From Rhabdothermincola_A sp041688815 (GTDB taxonomy: Bacteria > Actinomycetota > Acidimicrobiia > Acidimicrobiales > Acidimicrobilacustridaceae), in NCBI GenBank assembly GCA_041688815.1, contig JBDNHK010000057.1:1-64000 (forward strand): a DNA stretch of 64,000 bases, given 5' to 3'. Under the pieces are notes generated by a model. It was not told where the DNA came from. It saw nothing but the letters and a program-made list of their open reading frames with translations, and searched no databases. Positions within the stretch are counted from its first letter, which is position 1; every line of letters starts with the position of its first letter. The translations under genes were made by a program, and so were the position numbers. Shown one piece after another: positions 55,954 through 64,000 of this stretch.

Positions 55954-58628
55954 GAATCGCCGACAGCCAGGTTGACGTCGAGGGGCACCCGCAGGGCGAA
56001 GGCACCGGACATGGCCTCGAGAACGATGGCGGTGACCTGCTCGAGCTCGTCGGGGCGGACCTCGAGGATCACCTCGTCGTGCACCTGCAGGATGAGGCGG
56101 CTCTCGACCCCGGTGTCGGCGAGCGCCCGGTCGAGGCGGACCAGCGCCACCTTGAAGATGTCGGCCGCCAGTCCCTGGATCCCGGCATTCATGGCCTGGC
56201 GCTCACCGGCCTGGCGGACGCGGAAGTTGGACGAGGACAACTCGGGGATCTGGCGCCGCCGACCGAAGAGCGTCTCGGTGTACCCCCGCTCGCGAGCCTC
56301 GGCCACCGTGCGGTCCATGTAGGCATGCACCGAGGGGAACGCCTCGAAGTACGCGTCGAGAACGGTCTGGGCCTCGCCGGTGGGGATGCCCAACCGTTGC
56401 CCCAGGCCGTAGGCCTCCATGCCGTAGGCCAGGCCGTAGCTGACCATCTTGGCCTTGGCCCGCTGCTCGCTCGTGACCTCGTCGGGCGCCACTCCGAAGA
56501 CGCCGGCCGCCGTGGTCGTGTGGATGTCGCGACCGGACTCGAAGGCCTCGATCAGCCCGGGGTCCTCGGCCAGGTGGGCGATGCAGCGCAGCTCGATCTG
56601 GTTGTAGTCGGCGACGAGCAGCCGATACCCGGTCGCGGGCACGAACGCCTTGCGGAAGGCGCGTCCGATCTCGCTGCGCACCGGGATGTTGTGCAGGTTC
56701 GGCGCGTCGGAGCTCAAGCGCCCGGTGCGGGCCACCGTCTGGTTGAAGGTGGCGTGGATCCGGCCATCGGCAGCGACCTCGGCCAGCAGCGCCTCGCCGT
56801 ACGTCGAGCGCAACTTCTCGACCTCACGGTACGAGAGCAGGTGCTCGATGATGGGGTGCTGGCCCTTCAGCTTCTCGAGCGAGGCGGCGTCGGTGGAGTA
56901 CCCCGTCTTGGTCTTCTTCTGAGGGGCGAGGCCCAGCCGGTCGAAGAGGATCTCGCGCAGCTTGACCGTGGAGTTGACGTTGAACTCCTCGCCGGCATCG
57001 GCGCAGATCTGCTGGCGGAGACGGTCGCACTCGGCGGCCAACTCGTCGCTGAGGCGGCGCAGCTCGGCCACGTCGACACCCACGCCGAGGATCTCCATCT
57101 GTGCCAGCACCCGCACGAGGGGGATCTCGATGTCGTCGTGCAGGGATCGCAGCCCACGGGCGTCGAGGGCGGCGACGAGGGGCTCGAAGAGGGCGTGCAC
57201 GGCGAGAGCGTGGCGGGAGGCGGCCTGGCCGTCGGGGGCGGCGTCGCCACCGAAGTCGAGCTGCCCGTCGGCCCGAGGCCCTTCGTCGGGGAGGCGGGCC
57301 CCGGCGTAGCGTTCGAGCAGTTCGCCGATGGCGTACCGGGCCTCGGCGGGATCGAGCAGGTAGGCCGCGATCGTTGTGTCGAGGACGAGGGTGCGCACGT
57401 CGACATCGAGCTCGTGCAGGCTGCGCATCAACGACTTGGCCCCGTGGGTGACCAGCGGTCGGCCACCCGCACCCACCAGCGTGGCCAGCGCCTCGGCCAC
57501 CCGGGGTTCCCCGAGCGTGGCCCGAGGTATCCACGCCACGTCAGCGGTGGCGGCATCGGTGACGAAGGCCACACCGTCGAGGGGAGAGCGGCCCTCGATA
57601 CCGGCCCAGGTCGCGGCTACCGCGAGGGGCGCCTCGGCCTCGGCCAGGGCGCGCAGCACCCCGGCCGCGTCGAGCGGATCGACGAGATCGCTCCTCTCGG
57701 CCTCGATCACGGGGACGTCCGATGCCAGACCCGCAGGTGCCTCGACCCCCGTTGCTGCGGAAAGGGCTTCGAGGAGACGGTCGTAGAGCGTGCGGAACTC
57801 GAGGAAGTCGAAGAGCTGGCGGACTTCCTCGAGGTCGTAGTCGCCGAACACGAGCTGGTCGAGGTCGACGTCGAGCGGCACGTCGTGGACGAGCTTCATG
57901 ACCACGGCGTTGCTGCGCACCTGGGCCTCGCCCTCGGCCAGGTTCTGACGCAGCTTGGGCGTGAGCTCGTCGAGGTGCTCGAAGATGCCGTCGAGTCCGC
58001 CGTAGGTGGTGATCAGCTTCGCCGCGGTCTTCTCCCCCACCCCGGGTACACCGGGCAGGTTGTCGGAGGGATCGCCGCGAAGGGCGGCGTACTCGAGGTA
58101 CTTATGCGGCGGGACACCGGTGCGCTCCTGGATGCCAGCCTCGTCGTACAGCGCGTAGTCGGACACGCCCCGCCGGTTGTAGAGCACCCGGACGTACGGG
58201 TCCTCGACCAACTGGTAGCTGTCACGGTCGCCCGTGACCACCAGCACGTCGTCGCCCCGATCACGGCCCTGAGTGGTGAGCGTGGCGATGATGTCGTCGG
58301 CTTCGAAACCCACTGCCTCGAGCATCGGGATGTGGAGCACCTCGACGACCTGGCGCACCAGGCCGAGCTGCTGGCGCAGGATGTCGGGGGCTTCGGCGCG
58401 GTTGGCCTTGTAACTGGCCAGGGCCTCGTGACGGAAAGTCGGCTCGGGCCGGTCGAACGCCACCGCCAGGTGATCAGGCTCGTGGTCACGGATCAGGTTC
58501 ACCAACATGGACGTGAAGCCGAACACCGCGTTGGTGACCTGCCCGGAAGCCGTGGCGAGGTCGGTGGGGAGAGCGAAGAACGCCCGATAGGCCAGGGAAT
58601 TCCCGTCGACGAGCATCAGCGTCGTCAT
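55932..58628 (-). CDS. polA: DNA polymerase I
   Basis: An 898-residue polymerase for Okazaki fragment maturation and repair. The N-terminal 5' nuclease (LMLVDGNSLAYRAFFALP; VVTGDRDSYQLV; PGVPGVGEKTAAKL) and the C-terminal family A polymerase (motif A LLVADYNQIELRCIAHLAEDP; motif B KAKMVSYGLAYGMEAYGLG; motif C QVHDEVILEV) are intact. The middle 3'-5' exonuclease domain has lost its first Asp/Glu pair (LAVAATWAGIE), so proofreading is predicted to be absent, as in mycobacterial PolA. Confidence 0.98.
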   Translation of the reverse strand: MTTLMLVDGNSLAYRAFFALPTDLATASGQVTNAVFGFTSMLVNLIRDHEPDHLAVAFDRPEPTFRHEALASYKANRAEAPDILRQQLGLVRQVVEVLHIPMLEAVGFEADDIIATLTTQGRDRGDDVLVVTGDRDSYQLVEDPYVRVLYNRRGVSDYALYDEAGIQERTGVPPHKYLEYAALRGDPSDNLPGVPGVGEKTAAKLITTYGGLDGIFEHLDELTPKLRQNLAEGEAQVRSNAVVMKLVHDVPLDVDLDQLVFGDYDLEEVRQLFDFLEFRTLYDRLLEALSAATGVEAPAGLASDVPVIEAERSDLVDPLDAAGVLRALAEAEAPLAVAATWAGIEGRSPLDGVAFVTDAATADVAWIPRATLGEPRVAEALATLVGAGGRPLVTHGAKSLMRSLHELDVDVRTLVLDTTIAAYLLDPAEARYAIGELLERYAGARLPDEGPRADGQLDFGGDAAPDGQAASRHALAVHALFEPLVAALDARGLRSLHDDIEIPLVRVLAQMEILGVGVDVAELRRLSDELAAECDRLRQQICADAGEEFNVNSTVKLREILFDRLGLAPQKKTKTGYSTDAASLEKLKGQHPIIEHLLSYREVEKLRSTYGEALLAEVAADGRIHATFNQTVARTGRLSSDAPNLHNIPVRSEIGRAFRKAFVPATGYRLLVADYNQIELRCIAHLAEDPGLIEAFESGRDIHTTTAAGVFGVAPDEVTSEQRAKAKMVSYGLAYGMEAYGLGQRLGIPTGEAQTVLDAYFEAFPSVHAYMDRTVAEARERGYTETLFGRRRQIPELSSSNFRVRQAGERQAMNAGIQGLAADIFKVALVRLDRALADTGVESRLILQVHDEVILEVRPDELEQVTAIVLEAMSGAFALRVPLDVNLAVGDSWAAAKG

Positions 58629-58674
58629 GGCCGCCGCTCCACCCCGGACCCGCCACCCGCGACCCTGGAGACGG

Positions 58675-59259
58675 TCACGAGATGGGCGGAACGAGCTCGC
58701 CGGCGATGATCTTCTCGCCGACGGCCTTCATCGTGAGCCGCTCGTGCATCGCGGTGCGCTGAACGAAGGCGAAGGCCTCGCTCTCCGAGAGGCCGTGCCC
58801 GTCCATCAGGAGACCCTTCGCCCGATCGACCACCTTGCGGGTCTCGAGCTGCTCCTCGAGGCTGTGGGCCTGCTCGGCGAGGGCCTTCATCTCCCGGAAG
58901 CGGCCGATGGCCACCTCGATGGCCGGCACGAGCTCGCTGCGCTGGAAGGGCTTGACCAGGTAGGCGAGCGCCCCGGCGTCGCGTGCCTGCTCGATCAGGT
59001 CGCGTTGGCTGAACGCGGTGAGGATCAGGACCGCAGCGCGGCGCTCGCCGGCGATCTCACGAGCCGCCGACAGCCCGTCGAGGCCGGGCATCTTGATGTC
59101 GAGGATGGCGATGTCGGGCTCGTGGGCCTTGACCAGCTCGACGGCTTCATCGCCCCGGCCCGTCTCGCCGACGACTTCGTAGCCCTCTTCGAGGAGGGTC
59201 TCCTTCAGGTCGAGACGGATGATGGCTTCATCTTCCGCGATCACCACTCGGATCGGCAC
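58675..59259 (-). CDS. pdtaR: ANTAR-domain response regulator (PdtaR-like)
   Basis: A 194-residue protein: receiver domain (VVIAEDEAIIRLDL, phospho-acceptor Asp in AILDIKMPG, Thr in LILTAFSQ, Lys in YLVKPF) and an ANTAR RNA-binding domain (VDRAKGLLMDGHGLSESEAFAFVQ). The mycobacterial orthologue lies near polA in the same way and acts as an antiterminator downstream of kinase PdtaS; no kinase is adjacent here. The GTG at 59259 is 7 bases after TACGCT. Confidence 0.94.
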   Translation of the reverse strand: MPIRVVIAEDEAIIRLDLKETLLEEGYEVVGETGRGDEAVELVKAHEPDIAILDIKMPGLDGLSAAREIAGERRAAVLILTAFSQRDLIEQARDAGALAYLVKPFQRSELVPAIEVAIGRFREMKALAEQAHSLEEQLETRKVVDRAKGLLMDGHGLSESEAFAFVQRTAMHERLTMKAVGEKIIAGELVPPIS

Positions 59260-59266
59260 GGCGGAG

Positions 59267-59272
59267 AGCGTA
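59267..59272 (-). promoter_or_regulatory. Leaderless-type -10 box of pdtaR
   Basis: TACGCT on the minus strand, 7 bases, then the pdtaR GTG. The same hexamer is used at thrS. Confidence 0.45.
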
Positions 59273-59311
59273 CCGGACACGATCAGACCGCCGACTCGGG
59301 ATCGCGACGGC

Positions 59312-59605
59312 TCAGGCGCCGGCCTCGAGGAGCTTGTCGAGCAGCTCGTCCTGGAGACCCTCGAGGCGGGTGATGTCGGCGACGACGTCGGCCCGGTGGC
59401 GCCCCATCGCCTCGGCATGGCGGGACGCCTCGCGGTGTTCGCGCTCGGCCAGGGGGGTCTCGGAGACGAGCGACCGGATCCGGGCGTCGTCGGCCTCGTC
59501 GGCCAATTGCATCAGCTGCTCGTCGCTGACCGAGAGGTCGCGGCGCAGAGCCTTGAGCTGCGCGGCGACGTCCACCAGCCGTCGTTCGACCATCGCCCTG
59601 CTCAT
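59312..59605 (-). CDS. Small helical/coiled-coil protein of unknown function
   Basis: A 97-residue, highly charged, probably all-helical protein (MSRAMVERRLVDVAAQLKALRRDLSV...). Heptad-like spacing of Leu and Val over the whole length suggests a coiled coil. Similar small proteins are common near polA or ANTAR regulators in actinobacteria, with no known role. A TACACT box lies 8 bases upstream of the ATG, so it probably has its own promoter. The long in-frame extension upstream crosses the tRNA gene and is rejected. Confidence 0.8.
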   Translation of the reverse strand: MSRAMVERRLVDVAAQLKALRRDLSVSDEQLMQLADEADDARIRSLVSETPLAEREHREASRHAEAMGRHRADVVADITRLEGLQDELLDKLLEAGA

Positions 59606-59664
59606 CGGGACCGAGTGTAGGGCGGTTACCCGGCGGTAGCCGGAGACCACCCTCGAGGGGCGAC

Positions 59665-59670
59665 TACCGT
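59665..59670 (+). promoter_or_regulatory. -10 box of the tRNA-Leu transcript
   Basis: TACCGT 20 bases before the mature tRNA 5' end. The surrounding 10-mer CGACTACCGT also occurs before acpP. Transcription would begin about 7 bases later, leaving a short 5' leader for RNase P. Confidence 0.45.
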
Positions 59671-59690
59671 GAGTGTGCTCCTCATCGCAC

Positions 59691-59777
59691 GCGGCGGTGC
59701 TGGAACCGGCATACAGGGCGGGCTCAAACCCCGCTGCCCGAAAGGGCTTGAGGGTTCGAATCCCTCCCGCCGCACCA
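59691..59777 (+). tRNA. tRNA-Leu (anticodon CAA)
   Basis: An 87-base cloverleaf including an encoded CCA. Acceptor stem GCGGCGG/CCGCCGC is perfect; D stem CTG/CAG; anticodon stem GCGGG/CCCGC with loop CTCAAAC, so anticodon CAA, reading UUG; class II variable arm with stem GCCC-GAAA-GGGC; T stem GAGGG/CCCTC with loop TTCGAAT. The long variable arm confirms Leu. The base after the CCA is the A of an ATG. Confidence 0.95.
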
Positions 59778-59945
59778 ATGTCGAACCACCGACCCCACCG
59801 ACGGACGCCGTCCGGTCGCCTCGGCCAAGCCGTGGTGCTCACCACAGCCGTCGCTGCGGTCGCCGTCGGCGTCTTCCGGCGCCGGGCCATGCGGCGCAGC
59901 CACGCCGAGTTCGAAGCCACGTACGGATCGACGGGCGGCCCATGA
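59778..59945 (+). CDS. Tiny one-TM protein directly after tRNA-Leu
   Basis: A 55-residue ORF with one hydrophobic segment at ~16-33 (GQAVVLTTAVAAVAVGVF) flanked by Arg-rich ends, so probably a small membrane protein. The ATG is the first codon after the tRNA CCA, with no room for a ribosome binding site; it could only be translated from a leaderless message made by tRNA 3' processing or from a read-through transcript. Its stop overlaps the next small ORF (ATGA). No family is recognised. Reality as a gene is likely but unproven. Confidence 0.5.
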   Translation: MSNHRPHRRTPSGRLGQAVVLTTAVAAVAVGVFRRRAMRRSHAEFEATYGSTGGP

Positions 59946-60082
59946 GCTTCACCCTCACCTCGGCCGAAGCGGCCCTCGCCCACCCCATGAAACCTCCGCG
60001 GGTACGACCGGGTCCCAAGGTTCCCCAGTCGGTGCCCACCCGCTGGCACCGAGCCGGCCCGGAGGTCCGCACCCCCCGATGA
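59942..60082 (+). CDS. Tiny Pro-rich protein ahead of fabD
   Basis: A 46-residue ORF, Pro/Arg-rich, beginning MSFTLTSAEAALAHPMKPPR. It overlaps the previous small ORF at its start and fabD at its stop, both by ATGA. The double four-base overlap is the main evidence that it is translated; the composition is not informative. No family is recognised. Confidence 0.45.
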   Translation: MSFTLTSAEAALAHPMKPPRVRPGPKVPQSVPTRWHRAGPEVRTPR

Positions 60083-61250
60083 TCGTCTTCACCTTCCCCG
60101 GGCAGGGCTCACAGAAGCCGGCGATGGGCGAGCCGTGGCGGGATCACCCGTCCTGGGAGCTCGTCGACGAGGCCTCGGCGGTCGTCGGTCGTGACCTCGG
60201 CCGACTGCTCATCGACGCTGACGCCGACGAGCTGCGATCCACCGACAACGCCCAGATGGCCACCTTCCTGACCAGCCTCGTCGTGCTCGATGCCGTGGAG
60301 CGCGTCGGGGTGGAGCCCGCCGCCACCGCCGGGCACAGCCTCGGCGAATACACCGCCCTGGTGGCGTCGGCGACCCTCTCCCTCGAGGAAGGGGTCAGCC
60401 TCGTGGCCGAACGGGGAGAGGCCATGAAGGCCGCCGCCGCCCAGCACACCGGCACCATGGCCGCCGTACTCGGTCTCGACGATGCCGACGTCGAGATCGC
60501 CTGCGCCAAGACCGACGGCGACGTGTGGGTCGCCAACTACAACGCCCCCGGGCAGGTGGTGATCGCCGGAAGCCCCGAAGCCGTCGACGACGCCGCCGGG
60601 GCCGCACGGGAGATGGGGGCCAAGAAGGTCATGCCGATGGCCGTGAGTGGCGCCTTCCACACCCCGTTCATGGCCCCGGCGCGCGACCGCCTACGCAAGG
60701 CCATCGCCGCGGCCGAGCTCCGCCCCCCCGACATCCCCGTCTACGCCAACGTCGACGCCCGGGCCCACCGGGGGGGCGATGAATGGGCCCCGCTCCTCGG
60801 CGCGCAGCTCTGCAGCCCTGTGCGCTGGCGCCAGACGCTGCTGCACCTGGCCGACGACGGCGCCACGGTCTACGTCGAGCTCGGCCCCGGCAACGTCCTC
60901 ACCGGCATGGCCAAGCGCACGGTGCAGGGTGCCGCCACGATCTCGGTGTCGGTCCCCGACGACCTCGACCAGCTCCTGGCCACACTCGCCATACCCAGCG
61001 CCGCCGGGGCCGGGGTGCACGAGGGAGAACATCTCTTCTCCACCGAACGCCTGGTCGTGAGCCCCGCCGCCGGCGTCTTCTCCCCGGCCGACGACGCCGG
61101 AAGTGGCACCACCGTCGAACCGGGGAGCGTGCTGGGCACGGTGGGCGACCACGAGGTCCGCTCCCCCTTCGCGGGTGTCGTGATGGGCATGCTGGCCGTC
61201 GACGGCGAACGCGTCACCGCCAGCCAACCGATCGCCTGGTTGCGGGTCCA

Positions 61251-61254
<4 letters not shown>
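60079..61254 (+). CDS. fabD: Malonyl-CoA:ACP transacylase FabD with C-terminal biotinyl-lipoyl-like domain
   Basis: Residues 1-~300 are a complete FabD: FTFPGQGSQKPAMG, the nucleophile Ser in AGHSLGEYTALVA, Arg in AERGEAMK, His in VSGAFHTPFM. Residues ~315-391 form an extra barrel-sandwich-like domain (VVSPAAGVFSP and VRSPFAGVVMGMLAVDGE) that resembles a biotinyl/lipoyl carrier but has no AMKM-type Lys. FabD normally ends near 310 residues. The role of the extra domain is unknown; docking of a carrier or a carboxylase is inference. fabH follows with a GTGA overlap. Confidence 0.93.
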
Positions 61255-62236
<982 letters not shown>

Positions 62237-62240
<4 letters not shown>

Positions 62241-62953
62241 GCCGCGTCGTGCTGGTGACCGGCGGGAGCCGGGGGATCGGCCGGGCCTGCGCCCAGGCGT
62301 TGAGCGACCAGGGGCACCAGGTGGCCATCACGTACCGGTCGACTCGTCCTGACGACCTCCCCGATTCGTGGCTCTGCCTCGAGTGCGACGTCACCGACAC
62401 CACCCAGGTCGACGCCGCCTTCGCCCGGATCGAGGACGAATGGGGTCCCGTCGAGATCCTGGTGTCCAACGCCGGCGTCACCGCCGACATGCTGGTCCTG
62501 CGCATGGACGAGGACGACTTCACCTCGGTCATCGACGCCAACCTGACCGGCGGCTTCCGCGTGGCCAAGCGGGCGGTGGCCAAGATGATGCGAGCCCGCT
62601 TCGGGCGCATCGTGTTCGTCGGGTCCGTGGTCGGCAGCACCGGCCAGGCCGGACAGGCGAACTACGCGGCGTCGAAGGCCGGTCTGCTCGGACTGGCCCG
62701 TTCGCTGGCCCGCGAGTTCGCTTCGCGTTCGATCACCGTCAACGTCGTGGCGCCGGGTCCGGTGGCCACCGACATGTTCGCGGCCGTGGCCGACGACACC
62801 CGCGCCGCCATCGCCGACGCCGTCCCTCTGGGCCGGCTGGGCGAGCCCGACGAGGTGGCGGCGGCCGTCGCCTTCCTCACCTCCGATGCCGCCGGCTACA
62901 TCACGGGCGCCCTGATCCCCGTCGACGGCGGCCTGGGCATGGGCGCGACGTGA
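62237..62953 (+). CDS. fabG: 3-oxoacyl-[ACP] reductase FabG
   Basis: A 238-residue short-chain dehydrogenase: VLVTGGSRGIGRACA (NADP site), SNAGVTADML, Ser in VFVGSVVGS and Tyr/Lys in NYAASKAGLLG. Position between fabH and acpP supports the FabG assignment rather than a general dehydrogenase. The ATG overlaps fabH (ATGA). Confidence 0.95.
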
Positions 62954-63002
62954 CCAGAGCACGCCAGCGCCGCGACCAACCGATTCCCATCCCCGGCCCG
63001 AC

Positions 63003-63008
63003 TACCGT
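63003..63008 (+). promoter_or_regulatory. Candidate -10 box of acpP-fabF
   Basis: TACCGT inside the same CGACTACCGT 10-mer seen before tRNA-Leu. Transcription from about 63015 would give a short leader containing AAGGAG before the acpP GTG. It would let acpP be made in excess over fabDHG. Confidence 0.4.
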
Positions 63009-63035
63009 CGTGCCGACCCCCACAAGGAGCAACCA

Positions 63036-63272
63036 GTGAGTGACGAAGCCTTCGAGCGGTTCCGCAAGTGCGCGGTGGACCTGCTCAACGTGACCCCCGA
63101 GCAGGTGACCATGGAAGCCAAGTTCGGCGACGATCTCGACGCCGACAGCCTCGACCTCGTGGAGTTGGTCATGGCCCTCGAGGAGGAGTTCGACGTCACC
63201 GTCGACGAGTCCGAGCTGGAAGGCATCGAGACGGTCGGTCAGGCCTACGAACTGATCACCTCCAAGAACTGA
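63036..63272 (+). CDS. acpP: Acyl carrier protein
   Basis: A 78-residue acidic four-helix carrier. The phosphopantetheine Ser is in DADSLDLVELVMALEEEF. A strong AAGGAG lies seven bases before the GTG start, much better than those of the upstream genes. The 82-base gap from fabG is the only real gap in the fab operon and holds a candidate promoter. Confidence 0.98.
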   Translation: MSDEAFERFRKCAVDLLNVTPEQVTMEAKFGDDLDADSLDLVELVMALEEEFDVTVDESELEGIETVGQAYELITSKN

Positions 63273-64000
63273 TGGCCGAGCGACGGGTCGCGATCACCGG
63301 CGTCGGTGTCGTGAGCCCCTGTGGCACCGGACGGGAAGCGTTCTGGGACGGCCTGCTCGGTGAGGCCCCGATCGGGCTACGACGCGTCACCGACTTCGAC
63401 CCGATGGTCGCCGCCTTCGACAACCCGAAGGAGGCCCGCCGCACCGACCGGTTCGCCCAGTTCGCCCTGGCCGCGGCGGTCGAGGCCCTCGCCCAGTCGG
63501 GTGAGTTGACCGCCGACCCCCTTCGGATCGGCACATGGATCGGTACCGGCATAGGCGGGCTCAACACCCTCGAAGAACAGGTGCTGGTGCACGAGCACAA
63601 AGGGGCCCGTCGGGTGAGCCCGTTCATGGTGCCCATGCTGATGGCCAACGCGGCGTCCGCGGCCGTGTCGATGCGCTACGGCTTCCAGGGCCCGTGCGAG
63701 AACACGTGCACCGCGTGCGCCGCCGGCACCCAGTCGATCGGCAACGCCTACCGGCTCATCTCCTACGACCGGTGCGACGCCGTGGTCACCGGCAGTGCCG
63801 AGGCCACGATGACCGAGACGTGCATCGCCGGATTCACCAACATGACGGCGATGTCGTCGAGCCTGATGTCTCGCCCGTTCGACCGCGACCGTGACGGCTT
63901 CGTGATGGCCGAAGGTGCCGGTGTGCTCGTCCTCGAAGAATGGGAGACCGCTCGAGCGCGGGGAGCCACGATCCTGGCCGAGGTACTCGGCGCTGCGTCC
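63272..64000 (+). CDS. fabF: 3-oxoacyl-[ACP] synthase II FabF, partial at the window edge
   Basis: The first 243 residues of a KAS II condensing enzyme; the gene runs off the window. RRVAITGVGVVSPCG opens the protein, the nucleophile Cys is in TCTACAAGTQSIG, and SRPFDRDRDGFVMAEGAGVL is typical. The N-terminal region after TDFDPM is about 15 residues shorter than in E. coli FabF (VAAFDNPKEARRTDRFAQF). Start and stop of acpP overlap by one base (TGATG). Confidence 0.95.
   Translation, partial: MAERRVAITGVGVVSPCGTGREAFWDGLLGEAPIGLRRVTDFDPMVAAFDNPKEARRTDRFAQFALAAAVEALAQSGELTADPLRIGTWIGTGIGGLNTLEEQVLVHEHKGARRVSPFMVPMLMANAASAAVSMRYGFQGPCENTCTACAAGTQSIGNAYRLISYDRCDAVVTGSAEATMTETCIAGFTNMTAMSSSLMSRPFDRDRDGFVMAEGAGVLVLEEWETARARGATILAEVLGAAS

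Noticed and set aside
59629..59642. CCGGC-GGTA-GCCGG hairpin before the tRNA as a terminator
   Set aside because: It lies between divergent promoters of the small coiled-coil gene and the tRNA, so no transcript ends there; at this GC content short perfect stems are common.

Overview
The window is about 70% GC with dense, tightly overlapping operons. It carries marker genes of Actinobacteria: mshC (mycothiol), pgsA-patA-pimA (phosphatidylinositol mannosides), dprE1/dprE2/ubiA (decaprenylphosphoryl arabinose), an ANTAR response regulator next to polA, and an F420-dependent NADP reductase. Gene order follows blocks known from mycobacteria (thrS-HIT-pgsA-patA-pimA-pdxS/T-yebC-ruvCAB; uvrC-rapZ-gap-pgk-tpi-secG; pdtaR-polA-rpsA-coaE-uvrB). 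There are no mycolic acid genes here. My inference is a deep-branching actinobacterium, possibly an acidimicrobial lineage; the class is not proven by the sequence. All start sites, families and lesions were read by eye from the sequence and its translations.

Layout. 0-1 kb: an AbiEi-like/DUF559 protein. 1.2-12.1 kb (minus strand): the PIM operon, a degenerate M48 protease, a DUF3048 lipoprotein, PLP synthase, YebC, a peroxiredoxin and ruvCAB, interrupted by one plus-strand ABC permease. 12.3-24 kb: thrS/HIT, plsC, mshC, an F420 reductase, fabI, two CNNM/CorC-type proteins, an ABC ATPase and secG. 23.3-30 kb: tpi-pgk-gap, rapZ, a methyltransferase and uvrC. 30-43.4 kb: a decayed surface-polysaccharide region of seven broken genes (membrane glycosyltransferase-like proteins, a methyltransferase, a GT2, a polyprenyl sugar transferase) around intact nadA, a flippase and uvrA. 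43.5-50.6 kb: uvrB, an intact membrane glycosyltransferase-like protein, and dprE2-ubiA-dprE1. 50.6-59.6 kb: coaE, a broken histidine kinase joined tail-to-tail with cpaB, rpsA, a methyltransferase, polA, pdtaR and a small coiled-coil protein. 59.7-64 kb: tRNA-Leu(CAA), two tiny coupled ORFs, then fabD-fabH-fabG-acpP-fabF, the last cut by the window edge.

How it fits together. Envelope lipid and glycan synthesis dominates: type II fatty acid synthesis, phosphatidic acid, PIP/PIM synthesis, arabinosyl donor synthesis and polysaccharide assembly. DNA repair (ruvABC, uvrABC, polA), central glycolysis and cofactor synthesis (PLP, NAD, CoA, mycothiol) make up the rest. Many genes start 6-7 bases after a TANNNT box, which suggests leaderless transcription. 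The most unusual items are the tRNA-Leu whose encoded CCA is followed directly by an ATG leading into the fab operon, a FabD fused to a biotinyl-lipoyl-like domain without its lysine, an M48 protein with every zinc ligand lost, a DprE1 with Ala at the position of the benzothiazinone target Cys, and the cluster of broken glycan genes between intact uvr genes.
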